Source: Nocardioides alkalitolerans
Lineage (GTDB): Bacteria > Actinomycetota > Actinomycetes > Propionibacteriales > Nocardioidaceae
NCBI GenBank assembly: GCA_038184435.1
Contig: CP116227.1
Coordinates: forward strand, 3,749,501-3,813,500
Direction: 5' to 3'
DNA length: 64,000 nucleotides
Shown: positions 38,707 to 49,096 of the stretch, piece after piece
How positions within the stretch are numbered: position 1 is the stretch's first letter
Layout: each line of letters starts with the position of its first letter
Notes under the pieces: model-generated
The model's database searches: none
Told to the model about the DNA's origin: nothing
The model's input: only the letters and a program-made list of their open reading frames with translations
Program-made: the position numbers and the translations under genes

Positions 38707-41700
38707 GTGACCCTCACCGTCCACCGCGCGACCAGCACCGGCGTCCTCGCCGACGCGCTGGGCGACCTGCTCGCGCACCCGGTGGACGACCCGTTCGCCG
38801 ACGAGCTGGTGGTGGTCCCGGAGCGCGGGATCGAGCGGTGGCTGGCCCAGCGGCTCTCCCACCGGCTCGGTGCCGGGCCGCGGGGCGGCGACGGGGTGTG
38901 CGCGGGGGTCCGGTTCCTGAAGCCGCACTCGCTGGTGACCCTCCTGCTCGACCGCGACCGCGACGACCCGTGGGAGCCGTCGCGTCTCGTCTGGCCCGTG
39001 CTCGCCGTCGTCGACGCCCACCTCGACGAGCCGTGGTGCGCGCCGCTGGCGCGGCACCTGGGGGCGGTGCTCGCCCCCGGCGAGCCGCCGGAGCTGGGGG
39101 AGCTGCGGCGGTCCCGGCGCTGGGCGGTCGCGCGGCGTCTCGCGGGGCTGTTCGGGTCCTACGCGTCGCAGCGCCCGCGCCTGCTGGCCGACTGGCGGGA
39201 GGGGCGGGCGCTCGACGGAGCGGGCGAGCCGCTGCCCGACGACCTGCACTGGCAGGCCGAGCTCTGGCGCCGGGTGCTCGACGAGGTCGACGCGCCGCCG
39301 CCCGACGTGCGGTACGCGCGCACGGTGGCGGCGCTGCGCGCCGGTGAGCTCGACGACCTCGACCTGCCGGGGCGCCTGTCGCTCTTCGGCCACACCCGCC
39401 TCCCCGCCGCGGAGCTGGAGCTCCTCGCGGCCCTGGGGGAGCACCGCGACGTGCACCTGTGGCTCCCCGTCGCGTCCACCGCCGTGGCGCGGGCGCTCGA
39501 CGCGCACGCCCCGGTCGACGTGGCGGCACCGGTGCGGGCCGACCACGACACCGACGTGCTCGTCCACCACCCGCTGCTCGCGGCGCTGGGACGCGACGCC
39601 CGCGAGCTGGGGCTGCGGCTCGCCGCGGTGCCCGGCGTCGCGGTGGTGACCCACGACGACCACGACGAGCCCGGCCCGGACGCCTCGCTGCTGCGCCTCC
39701 TCCAGGCCGACGTGCGCGCCGACCGGGTCCCCGACGAGCACGACCGCGCCGCGCGCACCCGGGCGGTCGACACGTCGGTGCAGGTGCACGCCTGCCACGG
39801 GCCCGCGCGGCAGGTCGAGGTGCTGCGCGAGGTGCTCGTCGGGCTGCTGGCCGACGACCCCACGCTCGAGCCCCGGGACGTGCTGGTCATGTGCCCCGAC
39901 GTCGAGACCTACGCGCCGCTGATCGAGGCGGGCTTCGGGCTGGCCGGCGCCCTCGACGAGGGCGACGAGCCCGCAGCGAGGGAGGGCCGTCACCCGGCCC
40001 ACCGGCTGCGGGTCCGCCTCGCGGACCGCGCGCTCGGCAGCACCAACCCGCTCCTGGCCCTCGCCGAGCGGCTCGTCGCCCTGGCCGGCGGGCGGGTCAC
40101 GGCCTCCGACGTGCTCGACCTGGCGTCGCTGCCGGTGGTGCGCCGCCGCTTCCGCCTGGCCGACGACGACCTGACGGTGCTGCAGCGCTGGGTGGCCGAC
40201 GCCGGCGTGCGCTGGGGCCTCGACGCGCCCCACCGCGCGGGGTTCGGGCTCGACGGCATCGCCCAGAACACCTGGCGCGCGGGTCTCGACCGCGTGCTGC
40301 TCGGCGTCGCCATCTCCGGCGACGAGCCGCACTGGCTGGCCCACGCCCTCCCGCTCGACGACGTCGGCAGCGGCGCGATCGACCTCGCGGGACGCGTCGC
40401 CGAGCTGGTCGACCGGCTCCAGCGCACGCTCGACGCCCTCCACGGTCCGGCACCGGCCGGCCGGTGGGCAACCGCGCTCGCCGAGGGCGTGGCGTCGCTC
40501 GCCGCGGTCGCTCCGACCGACGCCTGGATGCAGGCCGAGCTCGACCGCGAGCTGCGGCGCCTCGCGCCCGACGACGACGGGGCCTCGCCGCCCCTGGTGC
40601 TGCCGGACGTCCGGGCCCTGCTCGCCCGGCTCTGGTCCGGCCGCCCGACGCGCACGAGCTTCCGCACGGGCACGCTGACCGTGGCCACGCTCGTGCCGAT
40701 GCGGTCGGTCCCGCACCGCGTGGTCTGCCTGCTCGGCCTCGACGACGGCGTGTTCCCGCGCGCCGGGATCGACGACGGCGACGACGTGCTCGCCCGGCGG
40801 CCGCTCCTCGGCGAACGCGACCCGCGCGCGGAGGACCGGCAGCTCCTCCTCGACGCCGTCATGGCGGCCGGCGAGCGACTGGTGGTGACCTACACGGGGG
40901 CGACGGAGCACACCGGTGGGGTGCGGCCGCCGTCGGTGCCGGTGGGCGAGCTCCTCACCGCGCTGCGGGCCACCGCCCCCGTCGAGCGACCGCTGGTGGT
41001 GCGTCATCCCCTGCAGCCGTTCCACCCGGCCAACCTGGAGCCGGGGGCGGGCACCGGCGACGGCCTGGTGCCGCCGGGTGCGCCGCCGTTCAGCTTCGAC
41101 CCGACCGCCCTCGCAGGCGCTCGCGCGATCGTGCGGGAGCGCGCGCCCCGCGGTCCGTTCGTCGCCGCGCCCCCGCCCCGCGACCCCGAGCCGGAGGTGG
41201 CGCTCGACGACCTGGTGCGGTTCGTCGAACGACCCGTGCGGGAGTTCCTGCGCACCGGTCTCGGCGTCGGCAGCCGCTTCGACGCCGACCAGGTCGCCGA
41301 CGCGCTGCCGCTGGAGCTCGACCCCCTCGACCGGTGGGGCGTGGGCGCACGGCTCCTCGCCGACGTGCTGGGCGGCGTGCACCCGGAGCTGGCCCGGGAG
41401 GCCGAGCGCCGGCGCGGCCAGCTGCCCCCGCGCGCGCTGGGCGCCCGCACCCTCGCGAGCGCCGAGCGCGACGTGCGGGCGCTCTACGTCGACACCGTCG
41501 AACTGCGGGCCGGTGACGCGCGCACGCTCGACGTGGACGTCGACCTGGGCGACGGCCGCCGCCTCGTCGGCACCGTCGGTGGCGTGCACGGCAACCGCCT
41601 GGTCTCGGTCGGGTTCTCCCGCGTGCGGGCACGGCACCGCATCGGGGCGTGGGTGCGGCTGCTGGCGCTCTCGGCGGCCCACCCCGACTCCTCCTTCACG

Positions 41701-42156
41701 GCCCACACCGTCGGCCGGAGCGGTCGTTCCGGCCCGCAGCGCTCGTTGGCCGGGCCCCTCGACCACCGCGCGCTCGACCACCTGCGCGCCCTCGTCGACC
41801 TGCGGGACCGGGGCCTCGCCGAGCCGCTGCCGATGCCGGAGCGCACGGCGTGTGCCGTGGCGGAGGCCATGCGCCGCCAGCGGGCCGGCGACGACGTGGA
41901 GCTCGAGGTCGTCGCGCGTCGCGAGTGGGAGACCTCGCGTGACCGTGCCGCCGTCCCCGGCGAGCACGAGGAACCCGAGCACGCGTTGGTCTTCGGCGAC
42001 GCGTCCGGCGTGGAGGTGCTGCTCGGTCCGCCGGGCGACGACGAGCTCTGGGTGCCCGCCACGGAGGGGCCGGGCTTCCGCACCCGCATCGGGCAGCTCG
42101 CCTGGCGGGTCTGGGGTCCGCTGGTCACCGGCGGCGAACGGCTGGGTCCGCTGTGA
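38707..42156 (+). CDS. recC: Exodeoxyribonuclease V subunit RecC
   Basis: A 1149-residue non-catalytic subunit of RecBCD that splits the duplex and scans for the recombination hotspot. It starts at GTG 38707 with VTLTVHRATSTGVLADALGD and soon reads VVVPERGIERWLAQRLSHRLG in part (VVVPERGIERWLAQ), the typical RecC opening. Later blocks include MRSVPHRVVCLLGLDDGVFP and FVERPVREFLR. The inactive helicase-like domains lack a P-loop, as expected. GTGA overlap with recB. The recC-recB-recD order is usual for actinobacteria with this complex. Confidence 0.95.
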   Translation: MTLTVHRATSTGVLADALGDLLAHPVDDPFADELVVVPERGIERWLAQRLSHRLGAGPRGGDGVCAGVRFLKPHSLVTLLLDRDRDDPWEPSRLVWPVLAVVDAHLDEPWCAPLARHLGAVLAPGEPPELGELRRSRRWAVARRLAGLFGSYASQRPRLLADWREGRALDGAGEPLPDDLHWQAELWRRVLDEVDAPPPDVRYARTVAALRAGELDDLDLPGRLSLFGHTRLPAAELELLAALGEHRDVHLWLPVASTAVARALDAHAPVDVAAPVRADHDTDVLVHHPLLAALGRDARELGLRLAAVPGVAVVTHDDHDEPGPDASLLRLLQADVRADRVPDEHDRAARTRAVDTSVQVHACHGPARQVEVLREVLVGLLADDPTLEPRDVLVMCPDVETYAPLIEAGFGLAGALDEGDEPAAREGRHPAHRLRVRLADRALGSTNPLLALAERLVALAGGRVTASDVLDLASLPVVRRRFRLADDDLTVLQRWVADAGVRWGLDAPHRAGFGLDGIAQNTWRAGLDRVLLGVAISGDEPHWLAHALPLDDVGSGAIDLAGRVAELVDRLQRTLDALHGPAPAGRWATALAEGVASLAAVAPTDAWMQAELDRELRRLAPDDDGASPPLVLPDVRALLARLWSGRPTRTSFRTGTLTVATLVPMRSVPHRVVCLLGLDDGVFPRAGIDDGDDVLARRPLLGERDPRAEDRQLLLDAVMAAGERLVVTYTGATEHTGGVRPPSVPVGELLTALRATAPVERPLVVRHPLQPFHPANLEPGAGTGDGLVPPGAPPFSFDPTALAGARAIVRERAPRGPFVAAPPPRDPEPEVALDDLVRFVERPVREFLRTGLGVGSRFDADQVADALPLELDPLDRWGVGARLLADVLGGVHPELAREAERRRGQLPPRALGARTLASAERDVRALYVDTVELRAGDARTLDVDVDLGDGRRLVGTVGGVHGNRLVSVGFSRVRARHRIGAWVRLLALSAAHPDSSFTAHTVGRSGRSGPQRSLAGPLDHRALDHLRALVDLRDRGLAEPLPMPERTACAVAEAMRRQRAGDDVELEVVARREWETSRDRAAVPGEHEEPEHALVFGDASGVEVLLGPPGDDELWVPATEGPGFRTRIGQLAWRVWGPLVTGGERLGPL

Positions 42157-45100
42157 GCGCCGAGGACCTCACGCCGCCGGAGCTCGCGCCCTTCGACGTG
42201 CTCGGCCCGCTGCCGCAGGGCACCACCCTGCTCGAGGCCAGCGCCGGCACCGGCAAGACCTGGACGATCGGTGCCCTCGTCGCCCGGTACGTCGCGGAGG
42301 GCCACGCCCGGCTCGACGAGCTCCTCGTCGTCACGTTCGGGCGTGCCGCCAGCCAGGAGCTGCGCCAGCGGGTGCGGGGCCAGCTCGTCGACGTGGCGTC
42401 CGCCCTGGCGGCCACGCTCGCCCGCCGGGACGCCACGGACGCCACGGACGCCACCGGCCCGGCTGTTCCCCGACCGGCGCCGGACGCGCCCGACGTCGAC
42501 GAGGTCGTCGCCCTGCTCTGCACCGGCGACCAGGCGACCCTCCGCGCCCGCCACGCCCGGGTCAGCAGCGCCCTCGCCCACTTCGACGGCGCCACCATCG
42601 CGACGATCCACCAGTTCTGCCAGCAGGTGCTCCGCAGCCTGGGCGTCGCGGGCGACACCGACCCGTCGGCCCGGCTCGTGGAGGACGTCGGCGACGTGCG
42701 TGACGAGGTGGTGGACGACCTCTACCTGCGGGGGTTCGTCGACGAGGAGGCGCCGGTCTTCTCGGTCGCGGACGCGCGCCGCCTGGGCGCCGCCGCGGTC
42801 GGTGACCCGCAGGCGGCCCTGGTCCCGGAGCACCCGGCCGACGGCACGCCCGCGCTGCGGCGCGTGCGGTTCGCGCGGGCAGTGCGGGCGGAGGTCGAGC
42901 GGCGCAAGCGGCGGGCCGGCCTGCTGGGCTACGACGACCTCCTCAGCCAGCTCGCCACCGCGCTGGAGGACCCGGGTGCCGCGGCCCGCACGCGCATGCG
43001 GCAGCGCTGGCGCGTCGTGCTCGTCGACGAGTTCCAGGACACCGACCCGGTGCAGTGGCAGGTCTTCGACCGCGCCTTCTCGGGCCACGCCACGATGGTG
43101 CTCATCGGCGACCCCAAGCAGGCGATCTACGCGTTCCGCGGAGGCGACGTCGCGACGTACCTCGAGGCGGCGGCGACCGCGTCCACCCACCAGACGCTCG
43201 CCACGAACTGGCGCTCCGACCGTGCTCTCGTGGACGCGACGAACCGTCTGCTCGAGGGCACGGCGTTGGGCGACGACCGCATCGTCGTGCGACCCGTGAC
43301 CGCCCACCACTCGGTCGCACGGCTGAGCGGCGCGCCGTCGGACGCGCCCTTCCGGCTGCGGATGGTGCGGCGCACCGACGTGAGCCGCGTGACGCGGCAG
43401 GGACGCGGGCTGCGCATGGACCAGGTGCGTCCCCACGTCGACACCGACTGCGCACGCGACATCGCGGCGCTGCTCGCCTCCGACGCGCAGTGGGACGGGC
43501 GGCGGCTCCAGGCGGGCGACGTGGCGGTGCTCGCCCACACGCGTCGCCAGCTCGGAGCCGTGCGCGACGCCCTCGCCGAGGTCGGCGTGCGCGCGGTCTT
43601 CGCGGGGGGCGGCAGCGTCTTCGCGACCCCCGCCGCGGAGGAGTGGCGCACGCTGCTGAGCGCCGTCGACGCGCCCCACCGCTCGCTGCTGGTGCGGGCC
43701 GCCGCGCTCACCTCGTTCTTCCCCGACACCCCGGCCTCGCTCGCGGCGGAGGGCGACCGGGCGACCGACCGCACCGCCGACACGCTGCGCCGCTGGTCGG
43801 TGCTGCTCGCCCGCCGGGGCGTGGCGGCGGTGTTCGAGGCGGCCCAGAGGGTTGGTCTGGCGGCCCGCGTGCTGTCCCGCCTCGAGGGGGAGCGCCACCT
43901 GACCGACCTGCGGCACCTCGCCGAGGCGCTGCACGCGGCGTCCCGGGGCGAGGCGCGCGGCGGCGGCGACCGCGCGCGCGGCGAGGCGCTGGGCCCGGCG
44001 GGCCTCGTGGCGTGGCTCGAGCACGAGATGCGGGAGGGGGCGAGCGACGGCGTCGACGAGCGCACCCGACGGCTCGACAGCGACCTGGCGGCCGTGCAGC
44101 TCGTGACGATCCACGGGAGCAAGGGGCTGCAGTACCCGGTGGTCTACCTGCCCTGGCTCTGCGACCGCTACGTCTCCGACCCCGCCGTCCCGCTCTTCCA
44201 CCTGCCGCCGGACGAGCGCGGGCACCGCCGGCGCGCGATCGACGTCGGCGGGGAGTCGGGTCCGCACTGGCGGCGCAGCTGCGAGGAGCACCAGGCGGAG
44301 GACGCGGGCGAGTCGCTGCGGCTCCTGTACGTCGCGGTCACCCGCGCGCAGTCCCAGGTCGTCGCCTGGTGGGCGCCGACGAACAACACGGCCGGTTCGC
44401 CGCTGCACCGGGTGCTGTTCGGCCGCACCCGCGGCGTGGCCACGGTGCCGCCCACCGCACCCCTGCCGAGCGACGACGACGCCCAGGCCCGGCTGGCCGC
44501 GCTCGAGGCCGCCGGTGGACCGGTGCTCGAACGTGCCGTGCCGGCCGCGGCGCCCGAACGGCCGCCCGCCGCGGCGCCGCCCCGGCTCGCGGTGCGCTCG
44601 TTCGACCGCGAGGTCGACCTCGGCTGGCGCCGCACGTCCTACTCGGCGCTGGCCGCCGGAGGCAGCGCGACCGGGGTGCACGAGCCCGTGCTCCCGCCCA
44701 CGAGCGAGCCCGAGGTGGTGCCGCGCGACGACGAGCCCGACACCGGGACGCCACCGCCGGCCCCGGACGCCGAGGTCGAGCTCGCCGACGACGTGGTCTC
44801 GCCGATGGCGGGCCTCCCGGTCGGCGCGACCTTCGGGTCCCTCGTGCACGCCGTGCTCGAGCACGCCGACCTCACGGCGCCCGACGCGCCGGAGCGGGTC
44901 GCCGCACTGGTGAGCGAGCAGCGCGCCTGGTGGCCGGTGCCCGACCTCGACGAGGACGCGCTCGTGCAGGCCCTCCTCGCGGTCGCGGCCTCGCCGCTCG
45001 GCCCGCTCGCCGGGGGACACACGCTGGCGACCATCGCACCCGCCGACTCGCTGCGGGAGCTGGACTTCGAGCTGCCGCTGTCGGGTGGCGACCACGCTCG

Positions 45101-45671
45101 CGGCGCCGGCGCCGGGTCCCGCACCGCCCCGGTCGTGCTCGGCGACCTCGCCCCGCTCCTGCGGGCGCACCTGCCCGCGGGGGATCCCGTCCGGAGCTAC
45201 GCCGCGGTGCTCGACGGCGACGCGACGCTGGCGGGGCAGCCGTTGCGGGGCTACCTGGGCGGGTCGGTGGACGTGCTCCTCCGGCTCCGCGGCGCGGGCG
45301 CGGACGGCACGGACCGCTACGTCGTCGTCGACTACAAGACCAACTGGCTGGGCCCGCACGGCGACGACGCGCCCCCGCTCCGCGCCTCGACCTACCGCCC
45401 GGAGGCGATGGAGGCCGCCATGGCGGGGAGCGACTACCCGCTGCAGGCCCTGCTCTACGCGGTGGTGGCCCACCGGTTCCTGCGGTGGCGGCTCCGGGGC
45501 TACGACCCGGAGGTCCACCTGGGGGGCGTGCTCTACCTCTACCTGCGCGGGATGTGCGGACCGGCGACACCTCTCGTCGACGGGCAGCCGTGCGGTGTCT
45601 TCAGCTGGGTGCCGCCCGTCCCGCTCGTGGAGGCCGTCAGCGCCCTGCTGGACGGGGGTGACGACCGGTGA
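42153..45671 (+). CDS. recB: Exodeoxyribonuclease V subunit RecB
   Basis: A 1172-residue 3'-5' helicase and nuclease. Walker A is LLEASAGTGKTWTIGALV near residue 25, Walker B is VVLVDEFQDTDPVQW near 290, motif V/VI includes TIHGSKGLQYPVVYLPW and LLYVAVTRAQ, and the C-terminal nuclease has VVVDYKTNWLG near 1065. The N-terminal third carries a short ATDATDAT tandem repeat, possibly slippage-derived. GTG 42153 and the recD start both use 4-bp overlaps, so the three subunits are made together. Confidence 0.96.
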   Translation: MSAEDLTPPELAPFDVLGPLPQGTTLLEASAGTGKTWTIGALVARYVAEGHARLDELLVVTFGRAASQELRQRVRGQLVDVASALAATLARRDATDATDATGPAVPRPAPDAPDVDEVVALLCTGDQATLRARHARVSSALAHFDGATIATIHQFCQQVLRSLGVAGDTDPSARLVEDVGDVRDEVVDDLYLRGFVDEEAPVFSVADARRLGAAAVGDPQAALVPEHPADGTPALRRVRFARAVRAEVERRKRRAGLLGYDDLLSQLATALEDPGAAARTRMRQRWRVVLVDEFQDTDPVQWQVFDRAFSGHATMVLIGDPKQAIYAFRGGDVATYLEAAATASTHQTLATNWRSDRALVDATNRLLEGTALGDDRIVVRPVTAHHSVARLSGAPSDAPFRLRMVRRTDVSRVTRQGRGLRMDQVRPHVDTDCARDIAALLASDAQWDGRRLQAGDVAVLAHTRRQLGAVRDALAEVGVRAVFAGGGSVFATPAAEEWRTLLSAVDAPHRSLLVRAAALTSFFPDTPASLAAEGDRATDRTADTLRRWSVLLARRGVAAVFEAAQRVGLAARVLSRLEGERHLTDLRHLAEALHAASRGEARGGGDRARGEALGPAGLVAWLEHEMREGASDGVDERTRRLDSDLAAVQLVTIHGSKGLQYPVVYLPWLCDRYVSDPAVPLFHLPPDERGHRRRAIDVGGESGPHWRRSCEEHQAEDAGESLRLLYVAVTRAQSQVVAWWAPTNNTAGSPLHRVLFGRTRGVATVPPTAPLPSDDDAQARLAALEAAGGPVLERAVPAAAPERPPAAAPPRLAVRSFDREVDLGWRRTSYSALAAGGSATGVHEPVLPPTSEPEVVPRDDEPDTGTPPPAPDAEVELADDVVSPMAGLPVGATFGSLVHAVLEHADLTAPDAPERVAALVSEQRAWWPVPDLDEDALVQALLAVAASPLGPLAGGHTLATIAPADSLRELDFELPLSGGDHARGAGAGSRTAPVVLGDLAPLLRAHLPAGDPVRSYAAVLDGDATLAGQPLRGYLGGSVDVLLRLRGAGADGTDRYVVVDYKTNWLGPHGDDAPPLRASTYRPEAMEAAMAGSDYPLQALLYAVVAHRFLRWRLRGYDPEVHLGGVLYLYLRGMCGPATPLVDGQPCGVFSWVPPVPLVEAVSALLDGGDDR

Positions 45672-47563
45672 GCGAGCTCTTCGAGCCCGACGGGCCCCAC
45701 GACCACCGGATCGCCGCGGTGGCCCCGGAGGGCCCGCTCCGCCTGCTCAACCACGCGGGGGTGCTCACGGCGGCCGACGTGCAGGTGGCCACGCGGGTCG
45801 GTGGCCTGGCGGTGCTGGCCGACGGCCGCGGCGCCGAGCACGATCTGGCGCTGCTGGCGCTGGCGCTCTGCGTGCGGTCGGTCCGCGGCGGGTCCGTGTG
45901 CCTCGACCTCGACACCGTCGCGGCGTCCACGGAGGCACCCGACGGCTGGTCGTGGCCGGACCGCGACGCGTGGAGCGCCGCGATCGACGGCAGCGCCCTG
46001 GTCGCGACGGGCGTGCTCCACCGGGCTGGCTCCCTGGTCCACCTCGACCGCTACCTGCGGGAGGAGCGCCAGGTCGCGGACGACCTGCGGGCGCGCGAGC
46101 GGCAGGCGGCGCCGGACGTCGACCTCGCCGTGCTCGAGCGGGGCGTGACGCGGGTGTTCCCCGCCTCGGGCGACGAGGAGCAGCGCGCCGCGGCCCGCCA
46201 CGCACTGACCCGCCGCACCACCGTGCTGACCGGCGGCCCCGGCACGGGCAAGACCACCGCGGTCGCCGGGCTGCTCGCGCTCCTGGCCGAGCAGGCCGAG
46301 CACGATCCCGCCGGCCGGGCACCCCGGGTGGCGCTCGCCGCCCCCACGGGCAAGGCCGCCGCGCGCCTGACGGAGGCGGTCGCGGAGTCCGCGCGCCGCT
46401 TCTCCGCCGCCGACCAGGAGCGCGTCGCCCGGCTCGTGCAGGGCGCCCCCGCGACCACGCTCCACCGGCTGCTGGGCGCACGCCCGGACTCCTCCGTCCG
46501 GTTCCGGCACCACCGGGGCAACCGCCTGCCCCACGACGTCGTCGTGGTGGACGAGGCCTCGATGCTGTCCCTGACCCTCACCGCGCGCCTGCTCGAGGCC
46601 GTGCGCCCCGAGGCCCGGCTCCTGCTGGTCGGCGACCCCGACCAGCTGGCCTCCGTCGAGGCCGGTGCCGTGCTCGCCGACCTCGTCGCCGGCTTCGGCG
46701 ACCCAAGCGACCCAGCCGACCCGGCCGACCCGGCCGGTCCCGTCGTCCGCCTGCGCACCTCGCACCGGTTCGGGGCGTCCATCGGCACCCTGGCCGCCGC
46801 CCTGCGCGACGCCGACGCGGGCGCCGACGCGGACGGCGAGGCTGGCGTGCTGGCCCAGCTCCGCGCCGTACGGCGCACGCCCGGGTCCCCGGCCGACCCG
46901 TCGGCGCCCGTCGGGTTCGTCGACCTGGCGGAGCCGGCGACGGAGGCGGCGCTCGACGAGGCGTTGCGGCCGCTCGTGCTGCCGACGGCTCGTGCGGTGC
47001 GGGCCGCGGCGCTCGCCGGGGACGCCGAGGGCGCCCTGGCGCTGCTGGGCGAGCACCGGCTGCTGTGCGCGCACCGGTCCGGTCCCGCGGGGGTGGCGGC
47101 CCAGAACCGTCGCGTCGAGACGTGGCTGGCGGAGGAGGATCCGGGCCTGGTGCCCGGCGGGTCCTACGCGGGCCGTCCGCTCCTCGTCAGCCGCAACGAC
47201 CCGGGTCTCGGCCTCGCCAACGGTGACACCGGCGTCGTGGTGCGGGCGGCGGACGGCTCGTTCCGCGCCGTCTTCGCGACGCCGGGCCGCCCGCGCGAGC
47301 TGGCGCTGAGCCGGGTCGGCGACGTGGAGACCATGCACGCCCTCACGATCCACAAGGCGCAGGGCAGCCAGGCCGAGCGCGTCACGGTGCTGCTGCCCGG
47401 TCCCGAGTCGCGGCTGCTGACGCGGGAGCTGCTCTACACGGCGGTCACCCGCGCCCAGCGGTCCGTGTGCCTCGTGGGGTCCGAGGAGGCCGTCAGCGCG
47501 GCCGTGGGGCGCCACGTCCAGCGGGCCAGCGGTCTCCGCGAGCGGCTCCGCGCGACCGACTGA
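45668..47563 (+). CDS. recD: Exodeoxyribonuclease V subunit RecD
   Basis: A 631-residue 5'-3' helicase of RecBCD. VLTGGPGTGKTTAVAGLLAL is Walker A near residue 187, VVVDEASMLSLTL is Walker B near 291, and MHALTIHKAQGSQAERV with LLYTAVTRAQ form the later SF1B motifs. A DPADPADPA run near residue 345 is low-complexity. GTG 45668 overlaps recB. It ends convergent with a deacetylase gene. Confidence 0.96.
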   Translation: MSELFEPDGPHDHRIAAVAPEGPLRLLNHAGVLTAADVQVATRVGGLAVLADGRGAEHDLALLALALCVRSVRGGSVCLDLDTVAASTEAPDGWSWPDRDAWSAAIDGSALVATGVLHRAGSLVHLDRYLREERQVADDLRARERQAAPDVDLAVLERGVTRVFPASGDEEQRAAARHALTRRTTVLTGGPGTGKTTAVAGLLALLAEQAEHDPAGRAPRVALAAPTGKAAARLTEAVAESARRFSAADQERVARLVQGAPATTLHRLLGARPDSSVRFRHHRGNRLPHDVVVVDEASMLSLTLTARLLEAVRPEARLLLVGDPDQLASVEAGAVLADLVAGFGDPSDPADPADPAGPVVRLRTSHRFGASIGTLAAALRDADAGADADGEAGVLAQLRAVRRTPGSPADPSAPVGFVDLAEPATEAALDEALRPLVLPTARAVRAAALAGDAEGALALLGEHRLLCAHRSGPAGVAAQNRRVETWLAEEDPGLVPGGSYAGRPLLVSRNDPGLGLANGDTGVVVRAADGSFRAVFATPGRPRELALSRVGDVETMHALTIHKAQGSQAERVTVLLPGPESRLLTRELLYTAVTRAQRSVCLVGSEEAVSAAVGRHVQRASGLRERLRATD

Positions 47564-47620
47564 CGGCGCGACCGACCGGGCCGACCGGCCAGGCCCACCG
47601 GGCCGACCGGCTCAGTCGGT
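47556..47620. terminator. Convergent 3' ends of recD and deacetylase with inverted stop regions
   Basis: ACCGACTGA (47556-47564, spanning the recD stop) is exactly inverted by TCAGTCGGT (47612-47620, spanning the deacetylase stop), so both proteins end Thr-Asp. Between them ACCGGGCCGACCGG is repeated (47575, 47597; period 22). Likely a bidirectional terminator. Confidence 0.45.
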
Positions 47621-49096
47621 GGTCCCGGCGTCCTCGGCGCCGTCCGCCTGCTCCAGCAACCGGCTGGCGGTGACGAGCGTGAAGCCGCGCTGCCGCAGGC
47701 CGGTCACGATGGCGGTCACCGTCGCCGCGCTGGTGCTCGCGGTGTCGGGCAGCACGACGATCCCGCCAGCCTCGGCGTCCGCGACGACCCGCTCGACGAG
47801 GGCCGCGGGCTCGAGCCCGGCCAGCGTGTCGGGGTCGACGGTCGGCAGCACCTCGGTGAGCCCGGCGGCGTCCGCGCGGGTGCGGACCCGCTCGTCGGTG
47901 GCGCCGTAGGGCGGCCGGAACAACGTCGGCGTCTGGTCCACGGCGTCCTCGACCACCGTGACGGTGCGGGCGAGCTCGCGGTCGACCTCGGGGAGGGGGA
48001 GCCGGGTGAGGTTGCGGTGGTCCCACGTGTGGACGCCCAGCTCGTGCCCGGCGGCGGCGATGGCGGCGGTGACGGCGGGGTACGTCGCGACCTGCTGCCC
48101 CAGCACGAAGAAGGTGGCCGGTGCGTCCAGCGTGCCGAGCGCCTCGAGGAGCGCGGGCGTCCCGGCGCCGGGGCCGTCGTCGAAGGTGAGGGCGACGCAC
48201 TGCTGCTCGGCGCAGTCGACGTCGCCGGTGTCGACCGGGGGCGTCGAGGTGGCCGCGGACGCCTCGGACTCGTCGGACGTCCCGGGGTCGTCGGAGCCCT
48301 CGGGCTCCACGGCACCCGGCGGCAGGGCGGGGTCGACGAGCGACGCCTGGGCGACCTCGCCGAGGTCGGAGAGCAGGTCGTCGGTCTGGTCGAGCGTGAG
48401 CACGACGCTGACCCGGCCGGTGTGCGCGGGCGAGATCTGGCCCTCGTCGAAGCCGACGAACAGCTCGCCGTTCTCGGTGAACCCGAGCACGGGCACGCCG
48501 GTGGCGAGGGCGTCGGCGAGCAGGTCGGGGTCCACGGCCGGCTGGCCGTCGAGGGCCTCGGTGACGTCCTCGGCGAGGGTGGCGGCGTCGTCCACCAGCG
48601 CGAGGTTGGGGACGACGGTGCCGGCGGCCGCGTCGTACCACGTCGTCTGCCACGTCTCGGTCGTGCGCCCCTCGGCGAGGAGGTAGGTGTCGGTGAGCAC
48701 GCCGACGACGTCGGCGGAGGACCCGACGAAGCTCCAGGTGCCGTTCAGCTCGGAGTCCTCGGGGGCCGCGGCCACCGTGGGGCGGAAGGTGGCCACCTTG
48801 TCGGCCCCGAGGCGGTCGAGCTCGGCGTCGAGCGCGGCGATGCCGAGCCGCGGCCACGTCACGTGCACCTCGCCCAGCTGCTCGGTGACGGTGACGGTCG
48901 ACGCGGCGGGCACGTCCTCGAGGACGGAGGGGTCGACGACGGCCGGGTACCCGTCGACCGTCACGGCCGTCGTGTCGACGGGCGGCTGGGACGGGGCGAG
49001 CTCGTGGGGCTGGTCGGGCTCGGTGGCGACGTCGTCCGAGCAGCCGGTCACGAGCGCGCCGACGGCGAGCAGCGCGACGAGGGCGCGACGGGACAT
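47612..49096 (-). CDS. Polysaccharide deacetylase-family lipoprotein
   Basis: A 494-residue protein with lipobox LLAVGALVTGCSDD, anchored at the outer face of the membrane. Residues about 60-260 form a beta-rich domain like those in front of bacterial peptidoglycan deacetylases. The NodB domain shows ALTFDDGPG, GVHTWDHRNL and RPPYGATD, but the fifth motif reads VVLPDTA where a His (LHD) is usual, and the fourth lacks the usual Trp. Metal-binding Asp-His-His is intact, so activity may be altered rather than lost. It probably modifies cell-wall glycan. Confidence 0.86.
   Translation of the reverse strand: MSRRALVALLAVGALVTGCSDDVATEPDQPHELAPSQPPVDTTAVTVDGYPAVVDPSVLEDVPAASTVTVTEQLGEVHVTWPRLGIAALDAELDRLGADKVATFRPTVAAAPEDSELNGTWSFVGSSADVVGVLTDTYLLAEGRTTETWQTTWYDAAAGTVVPNLALVDDAATLAEDVTEALDGQPAVDPDLLADALATGVPVLGFTENGELFVGFDEGQISPAHTGRVSVVLTLDQTDDLLSDLGEVAQASLVDPALPPGAVEPEGSDDPGTSDESEASAATSTPPVDTGDVDCAEQQCVALTFDDGPGAGTPALLEALGTLDAPATFFVLGQQVATYPAVTAAIAAAGHELGVHTWDHRNLTRLPLPEVDRELARTVTVVEDAVDQTPTLFRPPYGATDERVRTRADAAGLTEVLPTVDPDTLAGLEPAALVERVVADAEAGGIVVLPDTASTSAATVTAIVTGLRQRGFTLVTASRLLEQADGAEDAGTTD

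Noticed and set aside
42430..42470. Short tandem GCCACGGAC repeat inside recB
   Set aside because: In frame, only three units, in a variable linker; a slippage product rather than a separate element.
41484..45518. 1344-codon open frame antisense to recC/recB
   Set aside because: Same GC-frame effect; repetitive His/Arg/Asp-rich product, and recB has all of its motifs on the other strand.
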